Below the pieces are notes generated by a model, which had not been told where the DNA came from, did no database searches, and saw only the letters and a list, made by a program, of their open reading frames with translations. Shown here piece after piece: positions 48,400-59,364 of a DNA stretch of 64,000 nt. Each line of letters starts with the position of its first letter. The stretch's first letter is position 1. The position numbers and the translations under genes are program-made. The stretch comes from Tolypeutes matacus (lineage: Eukaryota > Chordata > Mammalia > Cingulata > Chlamyphoridae), in NCBI GenBank assembly GCA_026826555.1, contig JAKSZT010054570.1, positions 1,485,261 through 1,549,260 of the forward strand, read 5' to 3'.

Positions 48400-49300
48400 T
48401 ACCTAATATCTTTTTTTCTGTTCCAGAAACCCATCCAGGTTGCCACAATACTTTTAGAAGTCATGTACCTTAGGTTCCTCTTGGCTGTGACATTTTCTCA
48501 GACCTTCCTAGTGTTTGGTGAACTTGACAATTTTGAGGAATATTGGTCATGCATTTCATTCAGTGTTCCTCTGTTGCAATTTATCTTTTACTTTATCTCA
48601 TGATTAGACTAGGGTTCCTCTTGGGAGGAAGACCACAGAGTTAAAGTGCCATTATCATCATATCATAACCACAGTACATACTGTGAACATGATTTATCAC
48701 TGTTGATGTTGACCTTCTGCACCTGGATGGAGCAGCGTTTGGCAGATCTCTCCACTGTGAAGTCACTCTTCTGCCTCCCTTTCCACATTGTACACATTAG
48801 TTATGCTACATTTCCTTGAAGGTTAAGTATCTACATAAATTATTTGGAATTATTCTGTATGGGTGATTTCTCTGTTTCTTTTGTATGAGTATTTATCAAC
48901 AATCATTTGTTTACATCAGTATGGACTCTTAGATATTTATTTGACATTTTGGGTTTTGAGTCAATACTATTCTATTTATTTTCTTGCTCAAATTACTCCA
49001 GCTTTGGCATTGGAAGCTCTTTCAATTGGCTACTGGGTCCCCTTGGCATAGCCCCATCATTGTGGCTTCTTTTAGCCCTCCCTTACATTATGAAACTACA
49101 AGATTCTCCATGTTCATCTTCTATATTTCCTTCCCCAATCTAACAATCATCTATTTCTCCAAATCCTGGTATCGTTTATTGGAGAAAGTATTAGAAACCA
49201 AGATCTCTCTCTTGCTTCTCTATAACTTTCTGCTCCAACAGTGAGAACTTGTCTCCCACCATCCATTTACTTAATTGTTCAATTCTAGTGTGTGTGTGCA
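48400..49300 (-). mobile_element. Ancient repeat, probably old L1 5' region
   Basis: Contains GATTAGACTAGGGTTCCTCT, GAAGACCACAGAGTTAAAGT, CACTGTTGATGTTGACCTTC, CATAAATTATTTGGAATTAT and CATCATTGTGGCTTC. I recognise this as a widespread ancient mammalian repeat block usually linked to the 5' end of old L1M-type elements; its place directly beyond ORF2 N-terminal sequence fits. Frames of 62-86 codons here are remnants or chance. Confidence 0.55.
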
Positions 49301-49378
49301 TGTGTGTATCAGAATATATCCCTTTGAGTTACCACTTTATCAGTAAAGTACAGTGCTTATGTTCATTTCCTTTTCTCT

Positions 49379-49876
49379 CTCTTTTTTTTAAGATTTACTT
49401 TATTTTCATTTATTTCTCCCCACCTCCTCATTGTTTGCACTTGCTGTGTCTGTTGTCCTCCTTGTTTCTTTAGGAGGCACTGGGAACTGAACCCAGGACC
49501 TCCGATGCGGGAGGGAGGCACCTAATCGCTTGAGCCACTTCCGTTCCCTGCATTGTCGTGTCTCTCATTATGTTTTTTCTTCTTGTGTCTCTTGTTGCAT
49601 CCTTGTTGCGTCAGCTTGCTGCGCCTGTCCGTCACATCAGCTCTCTGTCTTGCTCGCTTTTCTTTAGAAGGCACCAGGAACCTCTGCTCCCTGCTTTGTT
49701 TTGTCTCTCATTATGTTTTTCTTCTTGTGTTTCTTGTTGTGTCATCTTGTTTTGTCAACTTGCATGCCTGCCCATCACACCAGCTCACTGTCTTCTTTAG
49801 GAGGCACCGGGAACTAAACCATGGACCTCCCATGTGGTAGGTGGGAGCTCAGTCACTTGAGCCACATCCGCTTCCC
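49379..49876 (-). mobile_element. Three-unit DAS SINE, minus strand, 11-bp TSD
   Basis: On the minus strand a tRNA-like unit begins near 49876 (reverse of CACTTGAGCCACATCCGCTT). A shortened middle unit lies near 49670 (AAGGCACCAGGAACC) and a third near 49470-49545 (GGGAACTGAACCCAGGACCT; CGCTTGAGCCACTTCCG). The T-rich end at 49379-49400 is the copied poly(A). TCCTTTTCTCT flanks both sides (49368-49378, 49877-49887). Plus-strand frames of 80-95 codons in it are shadows. One unit more than the copy at 33054. Confidence 0.9.
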
Positions 49877-49887
49877 TCCTTTTCTCT

Positions 49888-50284
49888 TTAATCTTACAGA
49901 TTCTGCTCATTTCCAAAGTTACTTAGGTCAGCACCTCTCCCGCCCCTACCATCTTCAGTGAGGTTGTTCCATACTTCTGTAATACAGTTAGATTGCTTTT
50001 GTCATATTCTGCATTCCATCCTGGGCTTCTCTGACTTCCTAAATGATAATTTTTAAATGACTTCAGATCCAGAGAAAAATAGAATCAGCATTGCATCATG
50101 TAGTACAAATGATATAGAGAAAAAGGTTGAAATTTGTTCTCAGTATGCCGAGGAAATGCCAAAAACATGAAGATGATCAGAAAAAGAAAGCATTTCACAA
50201 ATAATCAATCTCAAGTAAGTCTACTAACATAACCAAGAACATTTTGAAAGAAATAATAGTAGAGAGTAAGTTTTTCTACTAGGT
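49888..50284. other. Unassigned DNA
   Basis: Nothing recognised; mixed composition. Confidence 0.4.
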
Positions 50285-50475
50285 ACTAAAATACATTTTT
50301 TAAAACTTTATTTTGTACATTTGATAATTGAAAACATAAACAATTAAAAACTAAAAAGTAAACACAGATGAATAAATATATACATTTCTCAATTAAATGT
50401 AATGGATACATGTAAAAAAATTTTTGAATCAAACAATATATTACACAATATATTTGGTTCATAGTAATGAGTTTT
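50285..50475 (-). mobile_element. L1 3'-UTR fragment matching the 17.7-23.8 kb L1
   Basis: Reverse complement of the 3'-UTR at about 23603-23785: CAAACAATATATTACACAAT, TTCTCAATTAAATGTAATGG, AAACACAGATGAATAAATAT and CTTTATTTTGTACATTTGAT all have direct counterparts there. It holds only the last ~190 bp, so it is a strongly 5'-truncated L1. The (CA)n tract of the other copy is absent. Confidence 0.88.
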
Positions 50476-50639
50476 CTGTATATTCCTGTGTTTTTTCCAC
50501 ACTATTCTAATAATCAGCATTTTAAAAATGTATTTTACCCTTTGTAAAGGAAACAGAAAACTCAATAGGATATAAGGCAAAGTCTAGAAGTGACTTATTA
50601 TTTACTGGAATTTAACATATTATGAAGGATGTATTTAAA

Positions 50640-51140
50640 AACAGCCTCCTTTGATAGTCTTTGAGAGCTGAATCTCCCATACCAATCTTTTTTATCACAT
50701 AATTGTATTGTCTGAATGCAGTCATTGCTGTAAAGAGCGCTGTTCTTTAGGGGTTCAGTCATAGGATACGTTGTGCTTGGCCCCTGTTACATTGTAACAG
50801 TTTGGCTGATGTTACAATGTCTAACTCCAAGGGGGTGATCAATCCATATCACTGTGCACATGGAGGCTCAGAAAACCTCTTTCTGGGTAGAGCAAGGTAA
50901 TATGAAAGAGAGCCTAGTACACTTGGTGGAGCAGGCAGTAAAACTCCACAAGCCTCCAGTGTGAGGATATATTTTAGATAAACTTCACCTAGACAGTCTG
51001 GGATGGGGAAAGATAAGATTGTCTCTGGTAAAATGGATTAAATCCTGGCTCTCTCTGCTTAGAGGAGGCCACATCAAATTTCAGTGCATATTTCTGTCCT
51101 TCTCTTCCATTTCTCAATAAATTCTTTTTACTTGTCTAAC
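50640..51140 (+). other. Unassigned, possibly LTR-like
   Basis: Ends with CTTCCATTTCTCAATAAATT then CTTTTTACTTG, a polyadenylation-signal arrangement like an LTR R region, preceded by about 450 bp without coding capacity. A small palindromic repeat TTACATTGTAACAG / GATGTTACAATG lies near 50787-50820. No TSD was found, so the call is weak. Confidence 0.3.
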
Positions 51141-51168
51141 GAGAGAGAGAGAGAGAGAGAGAGAGATT
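51141..51168. repeat. (GA)n microsatellite
   Basis: Fourteen GA units starting at 51141. Confidence 0.97.
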
Positions 51169-51704
51169 AAATCCTGATCAGCAGTTTCAAGGTGTCAGCA
51201 CAATTGATTCAAGTTCAGGACCAGGCTAACAAGGAGCTGGACCACAGATCAGAAAACCAAAGCTGATGGGCAATCATACAAAATACTCAGCCCTGGCACC
51301 AAAACCAGGAATGAGGATGTACTATGCCTGGTCTCTGAAACGGCTAATATTCTGCTGTTTTGGTTAGGATTGGTTCATCAGCTAGGGCTGTTTGAACATC
51401 TTGCATGAGCAAATGCCTGTAGCTGAGCAAGGCAGGAGATTGCAGATGTTATCAAAAATAATACTGTAGAAATAGTTTAAGTCATGAAATTAAAGGAGAG
51501 AGGTCCACAAAGAGAGATGAAGAGCTCCTGCAGAGAGTATATCTTGTGGCTTCTCACCAGATGTGCTCATAACTTACCTATTTTGTTTTTATAACTCACT
51601 CTAACTGAGCTGGGTCTGGGTGAAACATTTTCATCCCCTATATTCTCATAAGGAAAGTGAGCATGTTTACGAGCTTTTTCTTTTTTCTTTTTATACTTCT
51701 TTTA
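51169..51704. other. Unassigned DNA
   Basis: No repeat or gene recognised until the T-rich tract at about 51675-51705. Confidence 0.4.
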
Positions 51705-52393
51705 AATTAAAAAAAAAAAAACTTTAGATTACATAAATGTTACATGAAAATATAGGGGATTCCCATATGTCCCACTCCTTCCCCCTCACTCGCTTTCTAC
51801 ATTAACAACATCCTCAATTAGTGTGGTACATTTGTTACAATTGCTGAACACACATTGGAGCTTTGCCACTAAGTGTGGATTATAGTTTACATTATAGTTT
51901 ATACTCTGTCTCACACAATTTTGTAAGTTATGACAAAATATATAATGATCTGTATCCATCATTGCAACATCATTCAGGACAATTCGATGTCCCAAAAATG
52001 CCTCCATATTACACTTGTTTTTCCCTCTCCTTCCCCTCAGAACTCCCAGTGGCCACTGCCTCCATATCAATGATAAAAGCTCTTCCATTGCTAGAATAAC
52101 AATAAGTCTATAGTAGAATAAGAGTAAGTCTACTCTAGTCCATCGTTCATTCCCCAATCCTGAGGATGCTGGGATGTTGATGCCTACTCCACCTTTAATT
52201 GAGAGGGGGCTTAGATCCCATGCGGCTGATGGATGGAATTTAACTTGCTTGCAGTTGCAGACTCTCTCTTTTCCTTGGGATGGTCATTGTCCATCATCAT
52301 CTCCTTGTTAGTTGTCCTGGGTGAGTCTAATGAAATGGAGAATAGGTTTTGCAACTCTGTTGAGATTCAGGGCCCAACTGGCACATGGTGTTT
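51705..52393 (-). mobile_element. L1 3'-UTR-type retroposon, minus strand
   Basis: Same family as 25977-26607: GGGGATTCCCATATGTCC, CATTAGTGTGGTACATTTG-like, GTAAGTTATGACAAAATATA, CAGTGGCCACTGCCTCC and GTCCATCATCATCTCCTTG. It extends about 60 bp further upstream (CAGGGCCCAACTGGCACATG), so it is less truncated. Frames of 78 and 123 codons across it are non-coding. Confidence 0.88.
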
Positions 52394-52979
52394 CTAAACG
52401 TAGGAACTTTGTACTCCAAGGTGATATATCCTGAGGCCATTAACAATGCCAACAGGCTGCCTCCTCTCTTTTGGTCACTATTACTCCATTCTTCCCCATA
52501 ACCCCATTCTAGAGTCAGGAAGATGCTGAAAGAGGGAGGTTTGCCAAAGTCAACTATGAAAGAATTGTAATGTTGCTTTGGTCATGCTAGCTGTTTTCAT
52601 ATGTGAGCCAGAATAAACCTGAATCAGACAAGTGCAGCTTTCTGAAGTCAAGGTATTTTAGAATAACAATCAGAGTATAATTCTAGAAAATACATTTTTT
52701 TTTTTTGCTATCACGTTTCTGTTAATGCTTCATGCTTCATATTCACAGTGTTGTGTGTGCACATAAGCATGGTACTATCTGTAAGAGGGAGATTAAATAT
52801 ACTAACCCATGCCCTGTAATGTCTGCTTCCTTGATTTCTTAAGATGAAGTGCCAAACCAAGCCGTATGAATGGTTCTGGTACCTTCCATATACCCATTTC
52901 CTTCAAAGTCTTCACTTTCAAAGAAGGAGCTTAAATTACTTGTCCTGTAAAAACAAACAAACAAAAAACTTCTATTCTT
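52394..52979. other. Unassigned DNA
   Basis: May include further 5' sequence of the adjacent retroposon, but nothing diagnostic is visible. Confidence 0.35.
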
Positions 52980-53150
52980 CTAAACTAATATTTATAGAGC
53001 CCCTACAACACATTATTTCATTTAACTCTATAAATCAATGAGGTATATATCATGTTTATAATGTTTATAAATGAAGATGCTTTTAAGAAGGTTAATTTGC
53101 TCATCTCATAGCTATTAAGTGAAGAAAAGGTATTTGAGTATAAACGTGTA
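52980..53150 (-). repeat. MIR SINE, antisense
   Basis: ACTAATATTTATAGAGCCCC, CATTATTTCATTTAACTC, CAATGAGGTATATATCATG and GGTTAATTTGCTCATCTC follow the reverse MIR/3'-core order. Confidence 0.7.
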
Positions 53151-54314
53151 TACTTTTAACACTCATGCTCTTTCTGCAACTTCTTAAGTTAGTATTAAAA
53201 TATGGAATTATTTCTGACCTGTCAGAGGAATAATTTGTGCTTTACAAATATGCCAGAAAGCACAGCAGAGTCAAACATGGCCTAACAATTTCAGAACAAT
53301 TAACTGTCTCCAGCATCAGCTTGTTCACACCAACAAAGTGGAAAAGAGAAAAGAACAAAAAAAAAATTTCTTCAGCTATGTGTTCATCCCAAATCTAATT
53401 CATCTTTATCCATTTTTAGGAACTTGGTGGGAACTGGAGGGAAAGAGGGGTATTGTTCCATGAATGAAATTCTCAGATTGAGGAAAATGAATTAAAACAT
53501 TGATTATTAACATCTATATTTTAACAAACACAATTTTTAAAAAATTTATCATAATCACTGAGATATGTAATCCTTTAGGTATCACCTCTCTTACATACAA
53601 CAAAAATTAAAGAATCAGAATTGTTGTAAACTTGTTTATCTTAGAAATTATCTCAGCTGATGATTTTCAAACCCAGAGAATCCTTAGGACTCTACAGAAA
53701 ATCCTCCAGAAACTTGTGAAGTGGAAGATGGACAGCAGGGGCAATGAGTGTACACCCAAACAAGATTTTTTAAAAAGGTTGCCCAGCTTTTAAAAAAAAA
53801 CACTTTGAAAACACTTGTGGCAGAGTCTGCTGTCTCTATACCACACGATCTGGTCTCCCTTTCACCACTAATAAGAGAATCTCAAATTTTATTTGAGATG
53901 GCAATGTACCCAGCTCAAATGACCATATTTCCCATTCTCCCTCACAGAGATTTAAGTTCTGGCCAAGGATATGTAAGCAGAAATGTTATGGGGACTTCTG
54001 AGGAGGTTCCTTAAAAGGAAGGATCACCTTTTTGTTCTCCTTGTCTTCCTCAGCTTGACCTGTAATGTGCAGGTGATGGCTGGAGATCCAGCACTCAACT
54101 TGGCCTAACAAGGCCCTTGAGAAGAAATGCATGCATCAAGATGATGCAACTCAAGGTGAGAAGCTTTGGTACTAGGTGGCAATATGGAACCACCATACCA
54201 TAACAGTCCTAGATAGAGTTTTTAAGAGTGAAAACTTAAAACTCCACCCTGCTCAAGCCAGTGTTAATTCCTATCAGTTACAACCAAATGTAATTCCTAG
54301 TGGTAAACATATTG
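53151..54314. other. Unassigned DNA with a probable ancient repeat
   Basis: 53780-54140 (GATCTGGTCTCCCTTTC, AGGATATGTAAGCAGAAATG, TTCCTTAAAAGGAAGG, GTGATGGCTGGAGATCCAGC) has the look of an old interspersed repeat known from other mammals, but I cannot name the family. An 88-codon frame (53748-54014) lies in it and is not called a gene. Confidence 0.4.
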
Positions 54315-54675
54315 TAGCAGCTTGATATTATTTTTGAATTCCAAAAAAGATATTTGATTGTGTTTGTAAACTGGTCTGTTTCTCTGGGTGTGAGACCCTT
54401 TGATTGTATTAGATTCAGCTGAGATGCCTGATTAAATTATGTTAAGATTAGGGCTTCGATTCATTAGAGGGAGACTCAGCATTGAGTCCCAGACCCCTTG
54501 GACTGATAAAACAGACTCTCACAAGGAAGTAGACACACAGAGAAGCAGCTATGTGAGGAAAGAAAGAAGGCTCCATTAGACATGGCAGAGACCTCAGGAA
54601 CAGTGATGAGCCTGATAGTCTACAGCTGATGTTGTGAAGAGAGCAGAGCAGCTGAGCCCAGAAATAAACAAGCCC

Positions 54676-54720
<45 letters not shown>

Positions 54721-54994
54721 GAGCCTTATGCCAGCCTACAGCTGAGATCAGAAGAAGCTGGGACCATGGATCCTTTAGAGGAAGAAGGAAGGCTGAACCC
54801 TCACAGACATTGCCCACCATCTTGCTTCAACACGTGGCCAATGAATTTGGGTGAGAAAGTACCTCTTATGGTGCCTTGAGCTGGACTCTTTAGGGCCTTG
54901 TGACTGTAAGCTTCTACCCCAAATAAATACCCTTTATAAAAGCCAACAGATTTCTGGTACTTTGCATCAGCACCCCTTTGGCTGACTAATACAC
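54315..54994 (+). mobile_element. LTR-like element, ~680 bp, with internal GA repeat
   Basis: Starts TGTAGCAGCTTGATATTATT and ends CACCCCTTTGGCTGACTAAT then ACACA. A single polyadenylation signal lies in CCCCAAATAAATACCC, about 70 bp before the end. This is the same layout as the solo LTRs at 12364 and 41542. No convincing 5-bp TSD is visible. No coding sequence; frames of 66-90 codons arise from the GA tract. I recall this as a repeat common in xenarthran DNA. Confidence 0.6.
54678..54717. repeat. (GA)n microsatellite
   Basis: Twenty GA units within the LTR-like element. It gives artificial Arg-Glu and Leu-Ser repeats in the two strands. Confidence 0.97.
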
Positions 54995-55815
54995 ATGAAT
55001 TGAAGGTCCTGAGGGTTGATGTTACTTCCGAGAAGTCAATTCCAAAAGAGTTAAACATTTATCCACTGTTTTATTGGGACCTCGGTTTGAGGAATTCCCC
55101 AGCCATCTGGATGTCCTTAATGGAGGAGCTAAAAACATGTAATAAAACATATGCTCATATTTCAAGGTTAATTTTAAAGCAAGTAAAGGGATATTTTATA
55201 AGCATTTATGTGAAATTAGGTCAGCCTATATAAACTTACTATCAGAAACAAAGTAAAATAAGTGGGCCAGGGGGAAAAAACACATAAATTGAAATAATTT
55301 TAAGTTGATAGCTTAAAAAATATGATTACCTTACGGCAATATATTTTTACTTTTGGACAAGGCTTTTATTAAAAAAAAAAAAAAAAAACTTTAGATGAGG
55401 GAATGGATATAAAATGCCCATTAAAATTAACTATCAAGTTAAAAAGCAGTAAGAAAACAAGTAACATTGTAGAGTAAAAAGGGGAAGTATCCCAAAGCAT
55501 TACTGCGGATGTATATTTTTACCAGTTATATGTAAAAACATTTTGAAGTTGGTATTGAAGCAGGGATTACAGAAAGCATACTTGTCCATGTGTCATGGTG
55601 AAAGCTATTGCCTTGACTCCACACCATGTAATGCTTTTCACTCCCCTTTTATAGGTGAAATATATGGCAATTATAGATGAAATATGTAGGAGAAATCAAA
55701 TCAAAGCCCTCCTTCTGGAATCATTTCCCCAAGAAAATGATCAGTCTAGCCCTATGCCTTTTTGTTTTGTTTTAGCTCAGTGAGATTGTTTTAAGGAACA
55801 TTTATATCTGTAGGT
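54995..55815. other. Unassigned DNA
   Basis: No family recognised. A long A run of about 18 lies at 55371-55388 without a visible retroposon or TSD around it. The 77-codon frame at 55000-55233 has no domain. Confidence 0.4.
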
Positions 55816-55817
55816 CA

Positions 55818-56040
55818 AGGTTTCTCAACCTTGGCACTATGGACATTTATTTGGGGTCAGGTAATTTTTTGTTGTGGGGAGACTGTCCTGTGCGTGGCAG
55901 GATGTTTGGCATCATCCCTGGCCTCTACCTACAAGACGTCAGTAGCAGGGTCCCACGCAGCCACCACAGTCTAAAATATCTCCAAACATTGCCAAATTTC
56001 CCCTGGGGGTAAAATCACTCCAAATTGAGGATCACTGCTT
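55818..56040 (+). mobile_element. MER20 non-autonomous hAT element
   Basis: TTTCTCAACCTTGGCACTAT, ATTTTTTGTTGTGGGGAGAC, TGTCCTGTGCGTGGCAGGAT, GGCCTCTACCTACAAGACG and CAAACATTGCCAAATTTCCC are in MER20 order, ending TTGAGGATCACTGC. Possible decayed 8-bp TSD CTGTAGGT/CTTTAGTC. MER20 copies can bind regulatory factors in some mammals; nothing here shows such a role. Confidence 0.9.
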
Positions 56041-57145
56041 TAGTCTGTTTTTCACTTCAAGCAAAGGTTAGAGACTAATCAAGTTGGAATTTGGAAAAGA
56101 ATGAGATAAGATTCCAATCACTCCTTCTCCCAATTTTGTAAAACCCTTTTTCTTAGAGCGGTGGACTACCAGAGATGGCTTGGAGAGGCTCACCTAGCCA
56201 CATGCTCTTTTCATGCAAGGACCTTTAATTCTCTGTTTATGACCTGAGAACTTAGCATTTCTGGCAGCCAAGTTGTCCTGGTTATAGTTAAAGCAAGAGA
56301 AACCTTCTCACTCCTGGCAGTCGGTCTATTCCTATTGCTCCTTGTTTCCTTCCCTTGAGCCTTGAGGGCATTTTCTGGCAGAGCAGGATATGAGAACTTT
56401 ATATCCAATAGTGGAAATATTATCAGCGTCTTTCTCCTGGGCAGAGATGCCTCCAGTTCTGAAGAAATAACTTGGTGTCAACACAAAAAGGCCTCCACCT
56501 TCTCAAAGAATCCACTGATTACGTCGCATATAAAACAGCTTTCCTTTTTAGTGTTGCAGAATGCATATTTGGTAAAATCACACAGAACCTGGTTTGAGGT
56601 GGAAATTATATGCTTCCATACTCCTTCTTCCATATTTCCACTGAAATAACCCAAGAAATGCAGCAAAGGTAAAAATCTATATTGGCATTAGAAACTAGGG
56701 AAGTATAGCATCCAAGTGCCAGAAATGTCAGGATTTCTGCAAGAAATAAGAGGCTGGACTAAGGGAGGGGCCAACACACCTGAAAGTCACCATATGAAGT
56801 AGAAAAACAAAACATCTGGAGAACATGTGGAAAGGATCTCTGCAGTTGTATGTAGAGCAAACTTAAAGTGTACCTGTGTCTCTGGGTAAAGCATCAGTTA
56901 ATCGAGAATTAGAGAGTAGAGATTTTGCTGGAGAGGCTTGCTCCTAGCTTGGCACTGAGCTGTGCTAAGTGAAGTACACACTGCTTTCATCCATCAACCA
57001 GATATTCCTTCCTCTTTCCTTTCTCCTGTTTTTACCTTTCTTCTTTCCTCCCTCCATCCGTTCCTCCTTCCCTCCCTCCCTCCCTTCTCTTTTATTTCAT
57101 TCATCACTCTATTTTCTTCCTTCCTTTATTTTTTTTAACTTCTGC
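56041..57145. other. Unassigned DNA with polypyrimidine tract
   Basis: Mostly unrecognised. 57000-57130 is a pyrimidine tract of TTCC and TCCC units (CCTTCCCTCCCTCCCTCCC). A 95-codon frame (56362-56649) and a 65-codon frame (56211-56408) show no domain. Confidence 0.45.
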
Positions 57146-57149
57146 AAGT

Positions 57150-57310
57150 AGACATAGAGAACTTGTTATTGCCAGGCACTTTTCCAAGCATTGGAGATAT
57201 AGCAGTATATAAAATGACCTAATCTCTGTCTCCCAAGAGCTTGCATTCAGTCTCACTAGATAATGAACAGAATTACTGTCCTACATAAATTTAAGTAGCA
57301 GTGGATAGGC
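57150..57310 (-). mobile_element. L2 3' end, antisense
   Basis: CAGGCACTTTTCCAAGCATT, GGAGATATAGCAGTATATAA and AGAGCTTGCATTCAGTCTCA match the reverse of the L2 tail. Confidence 0.78.
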
Positions 57311-57954
57311 AGAAAACAGAATGTCATTAAGTCTTCCTATTTTGAGATCCTACAGATCCGAGAAGAACAAAAAGGAGTGTTAGAAAAGCAAACCAGAGAA
57401 AGATTTCCTTTCCAGTATCCCCACCACCCAGACTAGGGAAAGCTGCCCTTGGGGATGTGGAAGAAAAGAGGGTGTGGGGGTGGGAATGGGAAGAAAGAGT
57501 TTAGTGGATCTCAGAGTAAGGAGCCCTATACTCCATGAAGAGCCTTTTGAAGCAGCCAGACCCAGAGAAGTAGTGCCTGGGGGATGTGCCCAAGGCACAT
57601 GGCATTAGAGAGCAACTCCCAGCCAGGAATCATGGGCACACAACTGATAACTGGGTGGGCCACTCAGAACCTAAATAATACCTTGGGGAAAGGGGATGTG
57701 TTTTAAGTTAGCTAAGCTTAAATTTCTACCACTCTGGTGGAACAGGACCTAAATAAAATTAAGTCCAGTTTTAGAGAAACTACAAGTTATATATCTTGCA
57801 CACCTGAATTTGTAAACACAGATCCACACCACTATATAGTCAAATTGTTCCCATCTTAAAAAATAAAATACTTCTTCCTCAATCCCACACCTCTCTTCTG
57901 CTATCACCCACTCTTTCCCTCTGTGCAAACTCATTTCTTAGACATGTTCTATAC
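57311..57954. other. Unassigned DNA
   Basis: 57400-57600 is purine-rich and somewhat GC-rich; a 72-codon minus frame (57380-57598) rich in Pro and Ser lies there without recognisable features. Confidence 0.4.
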
Positions 57955-59335
57955 TTCGATCTTCGTTTTCTTTCTTACTGCTCACTCAACCATCAACCAA
58001 CTCCAATTTGGATTCTGCTCTTGTTATTCCACCAGGAAGGCATCTGCAAAAGTCATCAGTGTCTTCTAAGCTTCTAAATGGGATGGGCATTTTTCAGTTT
58101 TCATCTTATTTGACTTTTAAGCAGCATTTGACACTTTTTTCCTCCTTTCTTTTTGCAATATTGCTTTCCTTGCTTCCATGACATCATGCTCTCCTGGGCT
58201 TTCCTTCTGACTCTCAACCTTCTGTCACCTTTGTAGGCTCATCCTCTGCTTGGCCAGCCATTCAGTACTGGCATTCCTCAAGGCTCCGTCCCAGGCACTC
58301 TTCTCTTCTCACTCTATCCTCTCTCCCTGTTATGTTCTCATCCATGAGCATGGCCTCATTTGGCATATATATGGGAATGATTCTCAATTTATACCTCTAC
58401 ATCAGGCCTCTCTTTTACACTCAGGGTCCTGACATCCAACTTGACATGTCCACTTGGCCTTTTTCAAGATATCTCAAACTTAGCATGTCCAGTATCAAAT
58501 TCCCGATCTTCCATCCCATCCAATCCTACTCCTCTTCCAGGGTTCCCTATATTAATGAGTAATACCTATCTCTCTGCTTCATCCCATCCCATTCTGCACC
58601 TTTCTCTCTGGCCTTGGGTCATACTATTTCTTCTTAAAATTAACCAAGCTCTTTCCCACCAAGAGTCCTGCCTGGAAAGCTCCCCTTGATGCCTTCACCT
58701 GGTTAACTGGTACTCTTCCTTCTTCTCTTCTCTCAAGCCTTAACACACAGGAGGTTTTTCCTGGCATTACAGTCTATATTTGGCTCATCTGATACCTGCT
58801 TTCACAGTACTGTGCTCTCTTTTCTTGTTCATGTAATTGTACATTCATCAGTCAGTGCCTGACTCCTCTAGATTAAAAAGTCCATGAAAGGAGCTGAAGG
58901 CAGGGAGAGGGAAAAAGAGGTATAATATGGGAGCATTTTCAGGACTTGGAATTGTCCTGAATGACATTGCAATGACAGATACAGGCCATTATATATCCTG
59001 CCATAGCCTACAGAATTGAGCGGGAGAGAGTTTAAACTACAAAGTAAAGTATAATCCATGCTTAGTGGCAATGCTCCAAAATGTGTTCTCAATTGCAATG
59101 AATGTACCATACTAATAAAAGAAGTCGTTCATGTGGGGAAAAGTGGGAGGTGTGGGGAGTGGGGCATATGGGAATCCCTTATATTTTTTTATGTACCATT
59201 TTATGTAATCTATGTATCTTTTAAAAATAAATAAAAAATATATTAAAAAAAAAAAATCCATGAAGCCAGGGTATTATCTGTTTTTACTGTCCATTTTACC
59301 CCAGGATCAATATTTTTAGAATAAATAAATGAACA
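57955..59335 (+). mobile_element. L2 3' region, long, split by an L1 tail
   Basis: Sense L2 across about 1 kb. ORF2 remains include CAAGGCTCCGTCCCAGGCAC (Q-G-S-V-P-G type RT end), CTCATCCATGAGCATGGC, CATCCAACTTGACATGTCC and CTTCCATCCCATCCAATCC. These are followed by the 3' part CTCCTCTAGATTAAAAAGTC. The insert at 58889-59256 separates this from TCCATGAAGCCAGGGTATTA and the final AGAATAAATAAATGAA. Remnant frames at 58250-58432, 58332-58562 and 58441-58689 reflect decayed ORF2. Confidence 0.9.
58889..59256 (+). mobile_element. L1 3'-UTR-type retroposon in L2, 8-bp TSD
   Basis: TCCATGAA occurs at 58881-58888 and 59257-59264. The 368-bp insert begins AGGAGCTGAAGGCAGGGAG and includes GAATGACATTGCAATGACAG and CAGGCCATTATATATCCTGC. 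It ends TTATGTAATCTATGTATCTT with an A-rich tail. Removing it rejoins the L2 tail exactly, which proves a secondary insertion. Confidence 0.95.
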
Positions 59336-59364
59336 AATCCAAAAGAGAACAAAAATTACTACCT

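Noticed and set aside
49553..49840. 95-codon plus-strand frame that looks like a secreted peptide
   Set aside because: It is the antisense of the three-unit DAS SINE and resembles the shadows at 33070-33454.
36971..49876. Repeated SINE units as a CRISPR-like or tandem array
   Set aside because: The copies are scattered, on both strands, have separate TSDs and A-rich tails; the genome is mammalian.
51786..52157. 123-codon minus-strand frame as a small gene
   Set aside because: It runs through the L1 3'-UTR-type retroposon; the corresponding frame is not kept open in sister copies.
54634..54879. 81-codon frame with a long Arg-Glu repeat
   Set aside because: The repeat is the GA microsatellite translated.
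55371..55388. Poly(A) run as the end of a processed pseudogene
   Set aside because: No gene-like sequence, polyadenylation signal or TSD could be found upstream.
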